Origin: Cytophagales bacterium
GTDB taxonomy: Bacteria > Bacteroidota > Bacteroidia > Cytophagales > ES-bin-26
Length of the DNA stretch: 17,020 nucleotides
Assembly (NCBI GenBank): GCA_014379925.1
Contig: JACMKY010000544.1
Coordinates: 1-17,020, forward strand
Reading direction: 5' to 3'
This document shows, one piece after another, positions 1 to 7,565 of the stretch; the first letter of the stretch is position 1; each line of letters begins with the position of its first letter. Made by a program: the position numbers and the translations under genes. The notes beneath the pieces are model-generated. The model was not told the DNA's origin and did no database searches. It was given only the letters and a program-made list of their open reading frames with translations.

Positions 1-2
1 GC

Positions 3-95
3 AACTTTATTTTCGATTGGGGAACCGACGAAGGAGCAAACGTGCTACCCGGAAACCCTTCTTTGAGCCAGCAGATTCGATTCATCAGGGTGTAG
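3..95 (+). CDS. C-terminal end of an unidentified protein (partial)
   Basis: Frame 3 is open from the left edge of the window to a TAG at 93-95. It gives about 30 residues beginning NFIFDWGTDEGANV and ending QQIRFIRV. The composition (a Phe/Asp/Trp/Gly cluster, then a short hydrophobic-basic end) looks like a genuine beta-rich C-terminus, whereas the other two forward frames either stop early or give Arg-rich nonsense. I do not recognise the family, and the rest of the gene is outside the window. The next gene starts 76 nt downstream on the same strand, so co-transcription is possible. Confidence is low because the segment is so short. Confidence 0.4.
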   Translation, partial: NFIFDWGTDEGANVLPGNPSLSQQIRFIRV

Positions 96-171
96 TTAGC
101 CCTTCATTTTCAGCCGTTCGTTCCGTGCCAGATTGCGTTTCAGACCCCCGGTTACTACTCACCCCTTTGCC

Positions 172-1503
172 ATGAAGCTTTTCCAAACAAAAACTACCCA
201 ATCAACCGCAGTGGGTTTTGTCGTTTTGCTGCTCGTGGGCGGCGGCTTTGTTTTCGGTTCTAAAAAGAGCAACCCCACCCCGAAAACACCCACGTTCAAG
301 CTCGTCGCGGGGGATACATTCTACTTCAACTCGTTTGTAGACTGCAACATGGCTGAGGTCTGGGTGGGTGATACGTTCCGCATTTTTCCCGGTAAGCACG
401 GCGAAGACCCGGTTTGGGGCTATGCCCGCGACCTCAAATTTGCCGATGGAGCCAATGCCGACGAAGCCTTCAGCCGAAAAGCGGACGAGTTTACCGAGCC
501 GGTTCTGCCCGCCAACGCCAAGGTGGGGCAACCCGGTCTGCACGGGGCCGTCTGGTTCGAAACCGTTTATCAGGACGCCAATGACCAAACCGGCCGGACG
601 CTGTTCGCGGTGTATCACAACGAAAACTACCCCGCTACCCTCCCTTACGACTCCGGGAGCCGCACGGGGTACATCGACGCCAACTGGCCGCAGGGACTGA
701 CCGGGCCGACGTCGCCCGCGGCAGTCTGCCGGATTGGCATCATGAAGTCGGTGGACGGGGGCCGAAGCTGGACGAACCGGGGCATTTTCATTGAAGACTA
801 CCAGCCCCGCATGATTCTAAAGCCACACAACACGTCAAATACGTTTGGCGGGGGCGTGGGTGATCCATCGGCCGTGGCGAGTGGGGAACACCTGTACCTG
901 TTCTACGGTGAATACGGCTACCCGGGCGTCTACGCGGCGGCAACCTACGACCCGGCCCGGGAGTGGAGCGGGCAGTGCATCAGCGTGGCCCGCATCAAAC
1001 TGGCGGACCTGGACAACCCGGTCGGCAAAGCCCGGCGCTGGGATGGCAAGGGGTTCAACGCCCTGGCCGATGGCGTGGGAACCCCCGTTGCCGCGCTGCA
1101 GATTGCCCGGGCGGCGGCGGGCGGACCCGCCTCGTCGCCCACGGGCGGGTTCCACTGGGGGCCGTCGGTGAGTTGGAATACGTATCTGCGGGCTTGGGTC
1201 ATGCTGATGGGAAAAGTGGAAGGGCCTTCGTGGGCGGGCAGCAGCATTTACATCTCGTTCAACCAAAACGCCGACCTGGGAAAAGGCAGCCATTCGCAGG
1301 AATGGACCAAACCCCAACTCCTGTTGGACCGGCCCGGTCACTTTCTGTGGTATCCGTCGTTGCAGCCCATGAACACGGCCGACGACGTGGCCAACAAACG
1401 CACCTGCCTGAAGTTGGGCCAGAAGGCGCGGTTATTCGTGAAAGACATTCAGAAAGACAAAAGCAAATACCTGTCCGAATACATCATTGAGTTCCAGAAG
1501 TAG
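172..1503 (+). CDS. Membrane-anchored or secreted beta-propeller protein (sialidase / glycosidase-like)
   Basis: A protein of 443 aa from ATG 172; a TTG start at 133 is possible but would place a basic, Pro-containing stretch before the hydrophobic segment. Residues about 13-30 are a hydrophobic signal peptide or signal anchor, with no lipobox Cys, so the protein is probably periplasmic or outside the cell. Residues 193-200 read SVDGGRSW, a textbook sialidase Asp-box (S-x-D-x-G-x-x-W). A GGGVGDPSAV segment around D231 resembles the propeller strands carrying a catalytic or metal-binding Asp in GH32/43/DUF4185-like five-bladed propellers. Trp and Tyr are abundant, as in carbohydrate-binding propellers. 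The substrate cannot be told. The secreted GH140-like enzyme about 1 kb downstream suggests a glycan-degrading neighbourhood, but no SusC/SusD pair is present. The fold assignment is fairly secure; enzymatic activity is not. Confidence 0.6.
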   Translation: MKLFQTKTTQSTAVGFVVLLLVGGGFVFGSKKSNPTPKTPTFKLVAGDTFYFNSFVDCNMAEVWVGDTFRIFPGKHGEDPVWGYARDLKFADGANADEAFSRKADEFTEPVLPANAKVGQPGLHGAVWFETVYQDANDQTGRTLFAVYHNENYPATLPYDSGSRTGYIDANWPQGLTGPTSPAAVCRIGIMKSVDGGRSWTNRGIFIEDYQPRMILKPHNTSNTFGGGVGDPSAVASGEHLYLFYGEYGYPGVYAAATYDPAREWSGQCISVARIKLADLDNPVGKARRWDGKGFNALADGVGTPVAALQIARAAAGGPASSPTGGFHWGPSVSWNTYLRAWVMLMGKVEGPSWAGSSIYISFNQNADLGKGSHSQEWTKPQLLLDRPGHFLWYPSLQPMNTADDVANKRTCLKLGQKARLFVKDIQKDKSKYLSEYIIEFQK

Positions 1504-1505
1504 GG

Positions 1506-1536
1506 CTGCCCGAGAACCTGATTGGTGGTTGGGCAG
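1506..1536 (+). terminator. Hairpin just after the propeller gene (possible terminator)
   Basis: CTGCCC (1506-1511) pairs with GGGCAG (1531-1536). Inside it AACC (1515-1518) pairs with GGTT (1527-1530), leaving a 3-nt bulge on one side. The stem begins 3 nt after the stop codon, which is a typical terminator position, but no T-run follows. Intrinsic termination is therefore uncertain. Confidence 0.35.
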
Positions 1537-1555
1537 AGGGAAAGTCGTTAACCAC

Positions 1556-1649
1556 CCTGTTGATTAAATTTCTATTGAAAATAGTCAGTCAGGATTTGCA
1601 ATCCTGTTGATTAAATTTCTATTGAAAATAGCTAGTCAGGGTTTGCAAT
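1556..1649. repeat. 47-bp direct tandem repeat, two copies
   Basis: Two head-to-tail copies (1556-1602 and 1603-1649) start CCTGTTGATTAAATTTC and differ only in a few bases near AGTCAGT/TAGTCAG and GGATT/GGGTT. The first copy's end and the second copy's start join to form CAGGATT-TGC-AATCCTG (1590-1606), a perfect 7-bp stem. The repeat is AT-rich against a GC-rich background. No ORF runs through it. Confidence 0.8.
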
Positions 1650-1711
1650 CCTGACTTGGTGAGTTAGCAGAGCGGTCCGCCACCGCGGTTACAATTCGCT
1701 TTTTGTCAGGA
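1635..1711. repeat. REP-like palindromic element built on GTCAGG
   Basis: GTCAGGGTT-TGC-AATCCTGAC (1635-1655) is a 9-bp stem with one G-U pair. TCCTGAC (1649-1655) can alternatively pair with GTCAGGA (1705-1711). The enclosed segment holds a further small hairpin, GCGGT-CCGCC-ACCGC (1672-1686). Short GTCAGG-anchored palindromes in a non-coding gap are the hallmark of dispersed REP-type elements mobilised by IS200/IS605-like (RAYT) transposases. That family link is inference, since no transposase lies in the window. Confidence 0.5.
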
Positions 1712-1821
1712 CTTGATTAACAGTGTACTAACAGTTGATGGAAATAAAACTGTGCGGTCAAAATGGAATGTTCATTACTGGGTAGTCCGGTTGCGGCGCG
1801 CGGTTTGATAGAATTTGCTAC

Positions 1822-2379
1822 ATGGCAGAACTGAAAGATGGGTGGCAATCACACTACGGGTCAGCTACTCCCGTAGCCCACATTCTGCGGCACCAAGTTC
1901 CTGACCGATGGTTTCGTATCCATTCATTGCCCGAATCAAAGCGATACGCAGATACACCGGATGAGTACTCGATTCTGCTCGCGCGGCACAACGCAGTTGC
2001 AACGGAAATTCTTGGCTCCCAAACCCGGTGCTTGCTCTTGGTCGGACGATACACTGTAGAGCCCGAACTGGACATTCATTCACAAGACCTTCCGCTGGTT
2101 GAAACCGTCACCTTTGCTTTGTTCGATTCTGTGAGGGAACCTGACTCAATGAGCATTTGGTATGCGCCAATCATTTGGTCGGCAGAGCGGTTTGATGGCA
2201 TAATCAAAACTGTTGCGGATGACCAAGCCGCACATATTATGTTTGCGTCTTTGGAAACCGGCGAAGCCTACGCTCCTTATGATGGAGGCGCTGATTTGTT
2301 TCTCAGTTCCGCCACGCGGCGAAATGAATTGAAACAGCGATACAGTCACTGGTTGTCTAAACATCCGCAGGGATTATGA
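1822..2379 (+). CDS. DUF3885-like hypothetical protein
   Basis: An ATG-started ORF of 185 aa. The N-terminal half contains WFRIHSLPESKRYA followed by a segment reading EYSILLARHNAVATEILG. This matches my memory of DUF3885 proteins, small soluble proteins of unknown function that are widespread and patchily distributed in bacteria. There is no signal peptide or membrane segment, so it should be cytoplasmic. The gene is visibly less GC-rich than its neighbours and stands alone, with about 320 bp of repeat-rich DNA before it and a stem-loop after it, which suggests recent acquisition. Some DUF3885 genes sit next to polymorphic-toxin loci, but no toxin is visible here, so I assign no function. 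Family confidence is moderate. Confidence 0.65.
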   Translation: MAELKDGWQSHYGSATPVAHILRHQVPDRWFRIHSLPESKRYADTPDEYSILLARHNAVATEILGSQTRCLLLVGRYTVEPELDIHSQDLPLVETVTFALFDSVREPDSMSIWYAPIIWSAERFDGIIKTVADDQAAHIMFASLETGEAYAPYDGGADLFLSSATRRNELKQRYSHWLSKHPQGL

Positions 2380-2391
2380 AACACCAACTGC

Positions 2392-2433
2392 AGCCGAACA
2401 AGGCGCTAGCGCTAAATGCCTACGGCTTCGGCT
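2392..2433 (+). other. Stem-loop 12 nt after the DUF3885-like gene
   Basis: AGCCGAA (2392-2398) pairs with TTCGGCT (2427-2433). AGGC (2401-2404) pairs with GCCT (2418-2421), and between them lies the palindrome GCGCTAGCGC. The nested imperfect inverted repeat next to a lone gene recalls an integron attC site, but the canonical GTTRRRY core is not found on either side. It may equally be a terminator hairpin without a U-tract. Confidence 0.35.
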
Positions 2434-2577
2434 TTACACCCGTACCTAGCTTCAAATCTATGCTTCCGTCGACAGGTAAGCTTGGTTGTTGGTTGGTAAT
2501 CGAATAGCCAAAAGTAAAAAAACAACTACCCGAAAAAAGTTAATTGGGTGCTTGAAACCGTAAACCACTTCCCCGGC

Positions 2578-3948
2578 GTGCGCAAACTGACTACTGCCCT
2601 CGTACTGATCATCGCCCTCCTGGTGGGCGGGCTTGTCCGGCCCGCGTCGGCCCAATTCCGGGTCAGCGACAACCAACGCTACCTGCTGCGCGACGGCAAA
2701 CCCTTCTTCTGGCTCGGCGACACGGCTTGGGAACTGTTTCACCGCCTCAACCGGGAAGAAGCCGACTACTACCTCAAACGCCGGGCCGCCCAGGGCTACA
2801 CCGTCATCCAGGCGGTGGCGCTGGCCGAATTCGACGGGCTCAACGTACCCAATCCTTACGGCGAGGTGCCCTTTCGCAACCACGATCCCACCCTTCCCAA
2901 CGATGCCTACTTCCGGCACGTGGACTACGTGATCGACCAGGCGGCGGCAAACGGGCTGGTCGTCGGCTTCCTGCCCACCTGGGGCGACAAGGTCACGAAA
3001 GCCTGGGGCAAGGGGCCGGTGGTTTTCAACGCCGACAATGCCCGGACCTACGGCAAATACCTGGGCACCCGCTACAGGGACCGCAAGAACATCATCTGGA
3101 TTCTGGGGGGCGACCGCAATCCGCCCAGCGACACCACCGTGCGCATCTGGCAGGCCATGGCGGCCGGGGTGGTGGAGGGCGTGGGTGGCCAGGACAAAGC
3201 CCTGATGACTTTTCACCCGCAACCCAGCCCGCAGGGTTCGGCCGAGTGGTTTCACCAAGACGCGTGGCTCGACGTGAATATGTTCCAGAACGGGCACTGC
3301 CGCGACACGCCCCTGTGGGAGAAAATTTCGACGGTCTACAACAAAACGCCCGCCAAGCCGGTGCTGGACGGCGAGCCGATCTACGAGGACCACCCGGTTT
3401 GCTTCAACGCCAACGACCTGGGCACTTCCAACGCGTACGACGTGCGGAAATACGCCTACCTGGACCTCTTCGCCGGGGCATTCGGCCACACCTACGGCTG
3501 CCACGACATCTGGCAGTTCTACTCCCCCAACCGGGAGGCGGTCAACAACCCGCACGTCTACTGGCAGCAAGCCCTGGAGTTGCCCGCGGCCAACCAGATG
3601 AAGTTCGTCCGCCGGTTGCTGGAGTCCCGCCCGCCCCTCGACCGGGTGCCGGACCAGTCGCTGGTCGTCGAAAACAACCTGGCCGCCGCCGAACGCATCC
3701 AGGCCACGCGGGGCAAGGACTACCTGCTGGTGTATTCAGCGGCCGGCAAACCGTTCACGGTCAACCTGGGCAAGATTTCGGGTACCACCGTCAAGGGCTA
3801 CTGGTTCGATCCCCGGCAAGGAAAAGCGGAGGAAATGGGTTCTTTCCCCAACAAGGGACAACAAAAGTTCACCCCGCCCCGCGCGGGCTACGGCCAGGAT
3901 TGGGTGCTGATCCTGGACGACGCCGGAAAAGGGTACGCCAATCCGTAG
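2578..3948 (+). CDS. Secreted GH140-family (apiosidase-like, DUF4038) glycoside hydrolase
   Basis: From GTG 2578 the protein has 456 aa. This start gives a classic signal peptide: basic RK, a hydrophobic core, and cleavage after PASA before QF. A GTG at 2548 in the same frame would add ten residues to the n-region and is the alternative. The mature part opens with RYLLRDGKPFFWLGDTAWEL, characteristic of the apiosidase-like (DUF4038, PF13204) TIM barrel. Candidate catalytic residues are D179 in LGGDRNP and E266 in DGEPIYE, the positions used as acid/base and nucleophile in GH140. The last roughly 90 residues (YWFDPRQG region) fit the putative collagen-binding-type beta domain (PF12904) usual at the end of this family. 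The expected role is exo-hydrolysis of a plant glycan, classically apiose from rhamnogalacturonan II. Periplasmic or extracellular. The exact substrate is not provable from sequence, and no SusCD or sugar-uptake genes adjoin it. Confidence 0.85.
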   Translation: MRKLTTALVLIIALLVGGLVRPASAQFRVSDNQRYLLRDGKPFFWLGDTAWELFHRLNREEADYYLKRRAAQGYTVIQAVALAEFDGLNVPNPYGEVPFRNHDPTLPNDAYFRHVDYVIDQAAANGLVVGFLPTWGDKVTKAWGKGPVVFNADNARTYGKYLGTRYRDRKNIIWILGGDRNPPSDTTVRIWQAMAAGVVEGVGGQDKALMTFHPQPSPQGSAEWFHQDAWLDVNMFQNGHCRDTPLWEKISTVYNKTPAKPVLDGEPIYEDHPVCFNANDLGTSNAYDVRKYAYLDLFAGAFGHTYGCHDIWQFYSPNREAVNNPHVYWQQALELPAANQMKFVRRLLESRPPLDRVPDQSLVVENNLAAAERIQATRGKDYLLVYSAAGKPFTVNLGKISGTTVKGYWFDPRQGKAEEMGSFPNKGQQKFTPPRAGYGQDWVLILDDAGKGYANP

Positions 3949-3965
3949 GACCCCACCTAAATCCT

Positions 3966-3990
3966 CCCCTGCGTCAGGGGAAGACTTTTT
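3966..3990 (+). terminator. Rho-independent terminator after the GH140-like gene
   Basis: CCCCTG-CGT-CAGGGG (3966-3980) is a perfect 6-bp GC-rich stem with a 3-nt loop, followed by AAGACTTTTT. It lies 18 nt past the stop codon and should separate the glycosidase from the CHAD/CYTH genes. Confidence 0.6.
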
Positions 3991-4240
3991 CAGGGGTTTC
4001 TCCCCGTTTTAGTAGAGAGTAAGTCAAGATCCGGTATTGTTTCTTATATTTCTGTCAGTTAGCAAGTTGTATTTCGTTCCGCAAACCCATACGCCCATTT
4101 CGGCCACAAAACCCGGGGTTGGTCGGACGGTTACGTGGCAACCACCAGAGCCTCCATCCGTACGGGTGTAACGGTTCCCTGAACGATGCCTCTGCTTGAG
4201 GCGGATGGCCGGGAACGGAAGGAGAAACCAAACCGATTCC

Positions 4241-5161
4241 ATGGGGTACGCGCTTGTCAGGGAAGAATCCGTCGGGGATGCCATTCGAAGGATACTGGAC
4301 GAAGAGATTTCGGCCTCCATTGCCGCCCTGGAAAACATCGACCAGAACCAGGAGGAAGCCGTTCACGCCGTGCGGAAGCGCCTCAAGAAGATCCGGGCGC
4401 TGCTGCGCCTGGTCCGGAGCGAAATCGGCGCGGAATCGTTCGGGCGGGAAAACATCCGCTACCGCGACATCGGCCACCGGCTCTCCCACCTGCGGGACGC
4501 CGCCGTGATGGTCCGGACCCTCGACCAGTTAAAAAAAGCGCATCCGAAGGCCATCCCGGTCATTTTCTTCGCCCGGACGCGGGCCCGGCTGGTTGAGCGA
4601 CAAACTCGGGTTTCCGAAGCGTTTCTCCTCGAAAAAGACCCCCTCCGGGCAGTGACGATGGCTTTCCGGGAAGCCCGGCAAGCCGGACTCGAACTGGGTA
4701 TCCAACGGGATTCGTTTGCCGCGTTTACCGGTAACCTGAAGGGAATCTACCGGCGCGGCGTGAAAGCGCTCGGGACAGTTACCCGCCAGCCCAGCACCGA
4801 CCATTTCCACGAACTGAGGAAGGAAGTAAAAAATCTTTGGTACCACACCCGCCTGTTCACGCCCGCCTGGCCGGGCTTTTTCCAGGCCTACGCCCAGGAA
4901 CTGAATGCGCTGGGCGAACTGCTGGGAGAGGACCACGACCTGGGGGTGCTGGCCGACGAAATCGAATCCGGCCGGCTTCCGTTCGGCCGGAAAACCACGG
5001 TTGCCAAGGTCTTGTCGTTGATCAGAAAGCAGCGGGAAAACCGGCAGCAACGCATTCATCCCCTCGCCCGGAGGGTGCTGGCCGAAAAAGCGGAGGATTT
5101 TGTCGGCCGCTACCGACTCTACTGGAACCTCTGGCGGGCGGAAGGCAACGCTATAACGTAA
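4241..5161 (+). CDS. CHAD domain protein (polyphosphate-associated)
   Basis: 306 aa from ATG 4241. ATG 4205 and TTG 4196 lie in frame upstream, but family members start close to the MGYALV-type segment, and GGAGAAA precedes 4241. The protein is all-helical and made of two halves. Each half carries the conserved His motif: HAVRKRLKKIRALLRLVR near residue 40, and FHELRKEVKNLWYHTR near residue 190. Each is followed by an acidic Asp/His segment (RDIGHRLSHLRDA and GEDHDLGVLADE). CHAD domains bind inorganic polyphosphate through the basic face formed by these helices and associate with polyP granules. The gene is followed 11 nt later by a CYTH protein, the usual fusion or operon partner. There is no signal peptide, so it should be cytoplasmic. 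It probably acts as a polyP-targeting factor rather than an enzyme. Confidence 0.9.
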   Translation: MGYALVREESVGDAIRRILDEEISASIAALENIDQNQEEAVHAVRKRLKKIRALLRLVRSEIGAESFGRENIRYRDIGHRLSHLRDAAVMVRTLDQLKKAHPKAIPVIFFARTRARLVERQTRVSEAFLLEKDPLRAVTMAFREARQAGLELGIQRDSFAAFTGNLKGIYRRGVKALGTVTRQPSTDHFHELRKEVKNLWYHTRLFTPAWPGFFQAYAQELNALGELLGEDHDLGVLADEIESGRLPFGRKTTVAKVLSLIRKQRENRQQRIHPLARRVLAEKAEDFVGRYRLYWNLWRAEGNAIT

Positions 5162-5172
5162 TTCGTAATTCC

Positions 5173-5637
5173 ATGGGATTGGAAATTGAAAGAAAGTTTC
5201 TGGTGAAAGACGCCTCCTGGAAGGGGGAAGCGGCGGGCGTTTCCTACCGGCAAGGCTACCTGAGCCGCCACCGGGATAGGACCGTGCGGGTTCGCACCGC
5301 GGGGGAGCAGGCGTACCTGACCATCAAGGGCCGCTCCCGGGGCGCCGTCCGAAGCGAGTATGAATACGGGATTCCTTACGGGGAGGCACTGGAACTGTTG
5401 ACTGAATTGTGCGAAAAGCCGCTCATCGAGAAGGTACGCTACCGGATCACCTACCAGGGGGTGGTTTGGGAAGTGGATGAGTTCGGGGGAGAAAACCGGG
5501 GCCTAGTGGTGGCGGAGGTGGAACTGGCTACGGAAGAACAAGCCATCCCCCTTCCCCCGTGGGTGGGGGCGGAGGTGACCACGGAAGCGAAGTACTACAA
5601 TTCCAGCCTGATCCGGAACCCCTACGCCCGGTGGTAG
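5173..5637 (+). CDS. CYTH domain protein (class IV adenylate cyclase / triphosphatase-like)
   Basis: 154 aa. The signature ExExK is at residues 4-8 (EIERK) at the very N-terminus. Further tunnel residues follow: the RTVRVR and LTIKG strands, KVRY, WEVDEF, VAEVEL, and a C-terminal EAKYYNSSL. Short bacterial CYTH proteins of this size hydrolyse inorganic triphosphate or nucleoside triphosphates with Mg or Mn inside an eight-stranded tunnel; cyclase activity is rarer. The start ATG follows the CHAD stop by 11 nt, so the two genes form a likely operon with linked polyphosphate/triphosphate functions. Nothing suggests truncation. The family is certain; the exact substrate is inferred. Confidence 0.9.
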   Translation: MGLEIERKFLVKDASWKGEAAGVSYRQGYLSRHRDRTVRVRTAGEQAYLTIKGRSRGAVRSEYEYGIPYGEALELLTELCEKPLIEKVRYRITYQGVVWEVDEFGGENRGLVVAEVELATEEQAIPLPPWVGAEVTTEAKYYNSSLIRNPYARW

Positions 5638-5664
5638 CCCGGAACCACCCTCAGCAAAGCCTTG

Positions 5665-5706
5665 GACAAATTTCCTTGTTTGTCAGACAAAAGTCCACTA
5701 TCTTCG
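5665..5706 (+). promoter_or_regulatory. Promoter and probable operator of the RES-Xre toxin-antitoxin operon
   Basis: TTTGTC-A-GACAAA (5679-5691) is a perfect 6+1+6 palindrome, and a third GACAAA half-site lies at 5665-5670. A Bacteroidota-type promoter fits over it: TTG at 5676-5678, 20 bp, then TATCTTCG at 5699-5706 (consensus TAnnTTTG, one mismatch). The start codon of the antitoxin is 22 nt further. Operator over promoter is the expected arrangement for autorepression by an Xre-type antitoxin; the binding itself is inferred. Confidence 0.5.
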
Positions 5707-5728
5707 TACCTCATTTTATTCAAACCCC

Positions 5729-6181
5729 ATGGCCGCGGCAACCGGAAGAATACGAAAGGTACTCCCGAAGGGAATTGCTTCCTTGTCCCACTACGAGCCG
5801 TTGATCAAAGACATCTTGTCCATTGTGTTGGCGGCCCGGGAAGGCGTATCAGCGAAGGCTTTTTTCGAGCTGGTCGAGTGGTCACACCTGCGGAAGGAAC
5901 AACTGGCCGAACTGCTCAACACGTCCCTGAAAACCCTGGACCGGTACCGCCAGCAGGGCAAGAACCTGAATCCCGTCAACGGGGAGCAGGTGCTGAAGTT
6001 GATTTCGCTCTTCAAGAAAGGCCAGGAAGTATTCGGCGACGTGGCCGCTTTCGGCCGGTGGCTGGAAAAGCCGGCGTTCGGTTTGGGGGGCCAGGTTCCT
6101 TTTCAATTGATGTACACCTCCGGCGGAATCGACCTGGTGATGGAGGAGTTGGTCCGCATCGAGTACGGCGACCTGGCTTAG
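5729..6181 (+). CDS. Xre-type antitoxin with MbcA/ParS/DUF2384 toxin-binding domain
   Basis: 150 aa. The first two thirds form a helical, HTH-like region (for example LAELLNTSLKTLDRYR near residues 60-75). The C-terminal part has the antitoxin signature FGRWLEKPAFGLGGQVPFQLM, then a helix reading GIDLVMEELVRIEYG. This is the DUF2384 (Xre-MbcA-ParS) domain that plugs the active site of RES toxins. The antitoxin gene comes first, as usual, and its stop is 10 nt before the toxin ATG. The operator-like palindrome upstream fits autoregulation by the TA complex. Cytoplasmic, dimeric DNA-binding protein by family. Confidence 0.92.
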   Translation: MAAATGRIRKVLPKGIASLSHYEPLIKDILSIVLAAREGVSAKAFFELVEWSHLRKEQLAELLNTSLKTLDRYRQQGKNLNPVNGEQVLKLISLFKKGQEVFGDVAAFGRWLEKPAFGLGGQVPFQLMYTSGGIDLVMEELVRIEYGDLA

Positions 6182-6191
6182 TCGCGGGCGG

Positions 6192-6644
6192 ATGGAAGTC
6201 TACCGGATTTGCCTGGAAAAATGGTCCGCCCGGTTGTCGGCTTCCGGCCAGTCGGCCCGCTGGAACTCGCGCGGCAAGTACGTCGTCTACACGGCCCAGT
6301 CGCGGGCCCTGGCTTGCCTGGAAAACGTCGTCCACCGCAGCGGGGAAGGCTTAAACGCACTTTTCCGGGTCATGGTGATCGAGATTCCCGCCGCGGTGAG
6401 CCTTCAGGAAGTGGACCCGGCCGGATTGCCCGACGACTGGCCCGATTACGCGCGTTACACCCACTGCCAGGCCATCGGCGACCGGTGGTTGGCAGCGGGC
6501 ACCACCGCCGTGCTCCGGGTGCCTTCCGCCATCATTGCGCGGGAGTCCAACTTCCTGATCAACCCGGCCCATCCCGACTTCGGCCGCATTCACCTGGTAG
6601 CCAGGGAAGATTTCCGGTTCGATCCCCGCATCAAGTCCGTCTGA
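6192..6644 (+). CDS. RES domain toxin (NAD+-degrading)
   Basis: 150 aa, the typical RES length. The family's name residues are all visible: Arg in the RWNSRGKYVVYTA segment, Glu in the following helix ending ACLE, and Ser in LRVPSAII. The family C-terminus follows, with NFLINPAHPDFGRI. RES toxins have an ADP-ribosyltransferase-like fold and deplete NAD+, halting growth; the upstream DUF2384 antitoxin blocks them. The ORF is intact with no missing motif, so the module is probably functional. Translation is probably coupled to the antitoxin, given the 10-nt gap. The gene pair sits between a housekeeping-type CHAD/CYTH pair and a long gap without genes, consistent with an inserted accessory module. 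Confidence 0.92.
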   Translation: MEVYRICLEKWSARLSASGQSARWNSRGKYVVYTAQSRALACLENVVHRSGEGLNALFRVMVIEIPAAVSLQEVDPAGLPDDWPDYARYTHCQAIGDRWLAAGTTAVLRVPSAIIARESNFLINPAHPDFGRIHLVAREDFRFDPRIKSV

Positions 6645-6713
6645 CGGGGGCCGGTCGGGCATCCTTGCCGGGTGCGTCCGATCAAACTGACTTTGCGGGG
6701 CGCACGCCGGTTT

Positions 6714-6728
6714 AACCCTCCGAGGGTT
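6714..6728. repeat. Perfect palindrome AACCCTC-C-GAGGGTT
   Basis: A 7-bp perfect stem around a single central base, 70 nt after the RES toxin stop. There is no T-run after it, so it is a weak terminator candidate at best. Fourteen of its fifteen bases recur at 9078-9091 inside the FAAL gene, which suggests a dispersed short palindrome. Confidence 0.45.
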
Positions 6729-7565
6729 GGTGCGTCAAAAATTCCAATCACCACGGGCCGACGGTGCCGGGCCAAACGTCTTCCCGCGGATTGCCCCCAA
6801 CGAAACCCGGTCCGAAATTGCCCCCACCCGGAGGATGCCCGAATCGTCGGCTTGGTGGCCCGCGCGGCCTCGGCCATCGTCGTTCTCCATCCGTCCTGGG
6901 CGGTCGGATTTTTTAGCCCGCACTCCTTGCCCACGGCAATCGCGCAGACAACGCGGAAAACAAGTGATGAAACGGCAGGGTGCAGAAGCCTCGATTTATT
7001 CCACCCGACCGCCTAAGGGAAAAATCTTTGTCCCATTCTGTTTACCATTCATAAAAGAATCCATTAAGGACAAAGTATTGGTTGAAAATGACCGTTCGTT
7101 CGCTGGTTTAATTAAATCGTAACCGGTGCAAACGGAATTTTTCTTCCAAGCGGATAAAACGACCCGGGGGTTAACAAAGAGGCGGGCCTACCATTTAAAA
7201 AGTATACGCATGCAGTTATCCAATAAAACAACATCGGCACCGGTTATTCGCCCACGGTGAAATGTATACCAGCTCTTTTAGGAAAAATTCACCATAGCCA
7301 ATCATACCGCTGCCCTTTTGTTGAGGCCGGTAAAAATTTTGCGCGGTAGCGGCCGTCCGTTGGTTTTATAATTTATCCAATCAATGGTTACACAAAGCTG
7401 AATGACTGCCAAATGCGATGACTCTTCCCTGGCTTTCTGGTGCCGCTCTTCCGGTTGAAAATTAAAGTTTTTCACGGCTCTCTCGTTGATTTTTTTATTC
7501 GGATAAATCAACTACCGCACAAAAATACCGGCCCTTGGCTAGCGCCAATAAACGGAATGCCTCCT

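Noticed and set aside
1655..1705. tRNA-like sequence around GGTCCGCCACCGCGGTTACA
   Set aside because: No acceptor stem, anticodon arm or GGTTCRA T-loop can be formed; it is part of the repeat element.
2392..2433. Integron attC site
   Set aside because: Nested pairing is suggestive, but no GTTRRRY core or matching RYYYAAC is present, and there is no integrase; kept only as a stem-loop.
2458..3570. Reverse-strand open frame of 370 codons
   Set aside because: It is the antisense of the GH140-like gene; it is Val/Gly/His-rich with no domain, and exists because high-GC codons rarely give stops on the opposite strand.
2727..4022. Forward open frame of 431 codons in another frame
   Set aside because: It is Arg/Gly/Pro-rich nonsense overlapping the GH140-like gene, whose motifs are clear.
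4837..5172. N-terminal extension of the CYTH frame by about 112 codons
   Set aside because: It overlaps the CHAD gene and has low-complexity Arg/Gly composition; the ExExK motif must be at the N-terminus, so ATG 5173 is right.
6672..7122. Two overlapping forward ORFs of 114 and 131 codons, and a reverse ORF at 7302-7511
   Set aside because: No domain, no plausible start signal, and composition unlike the neighbouring genes.
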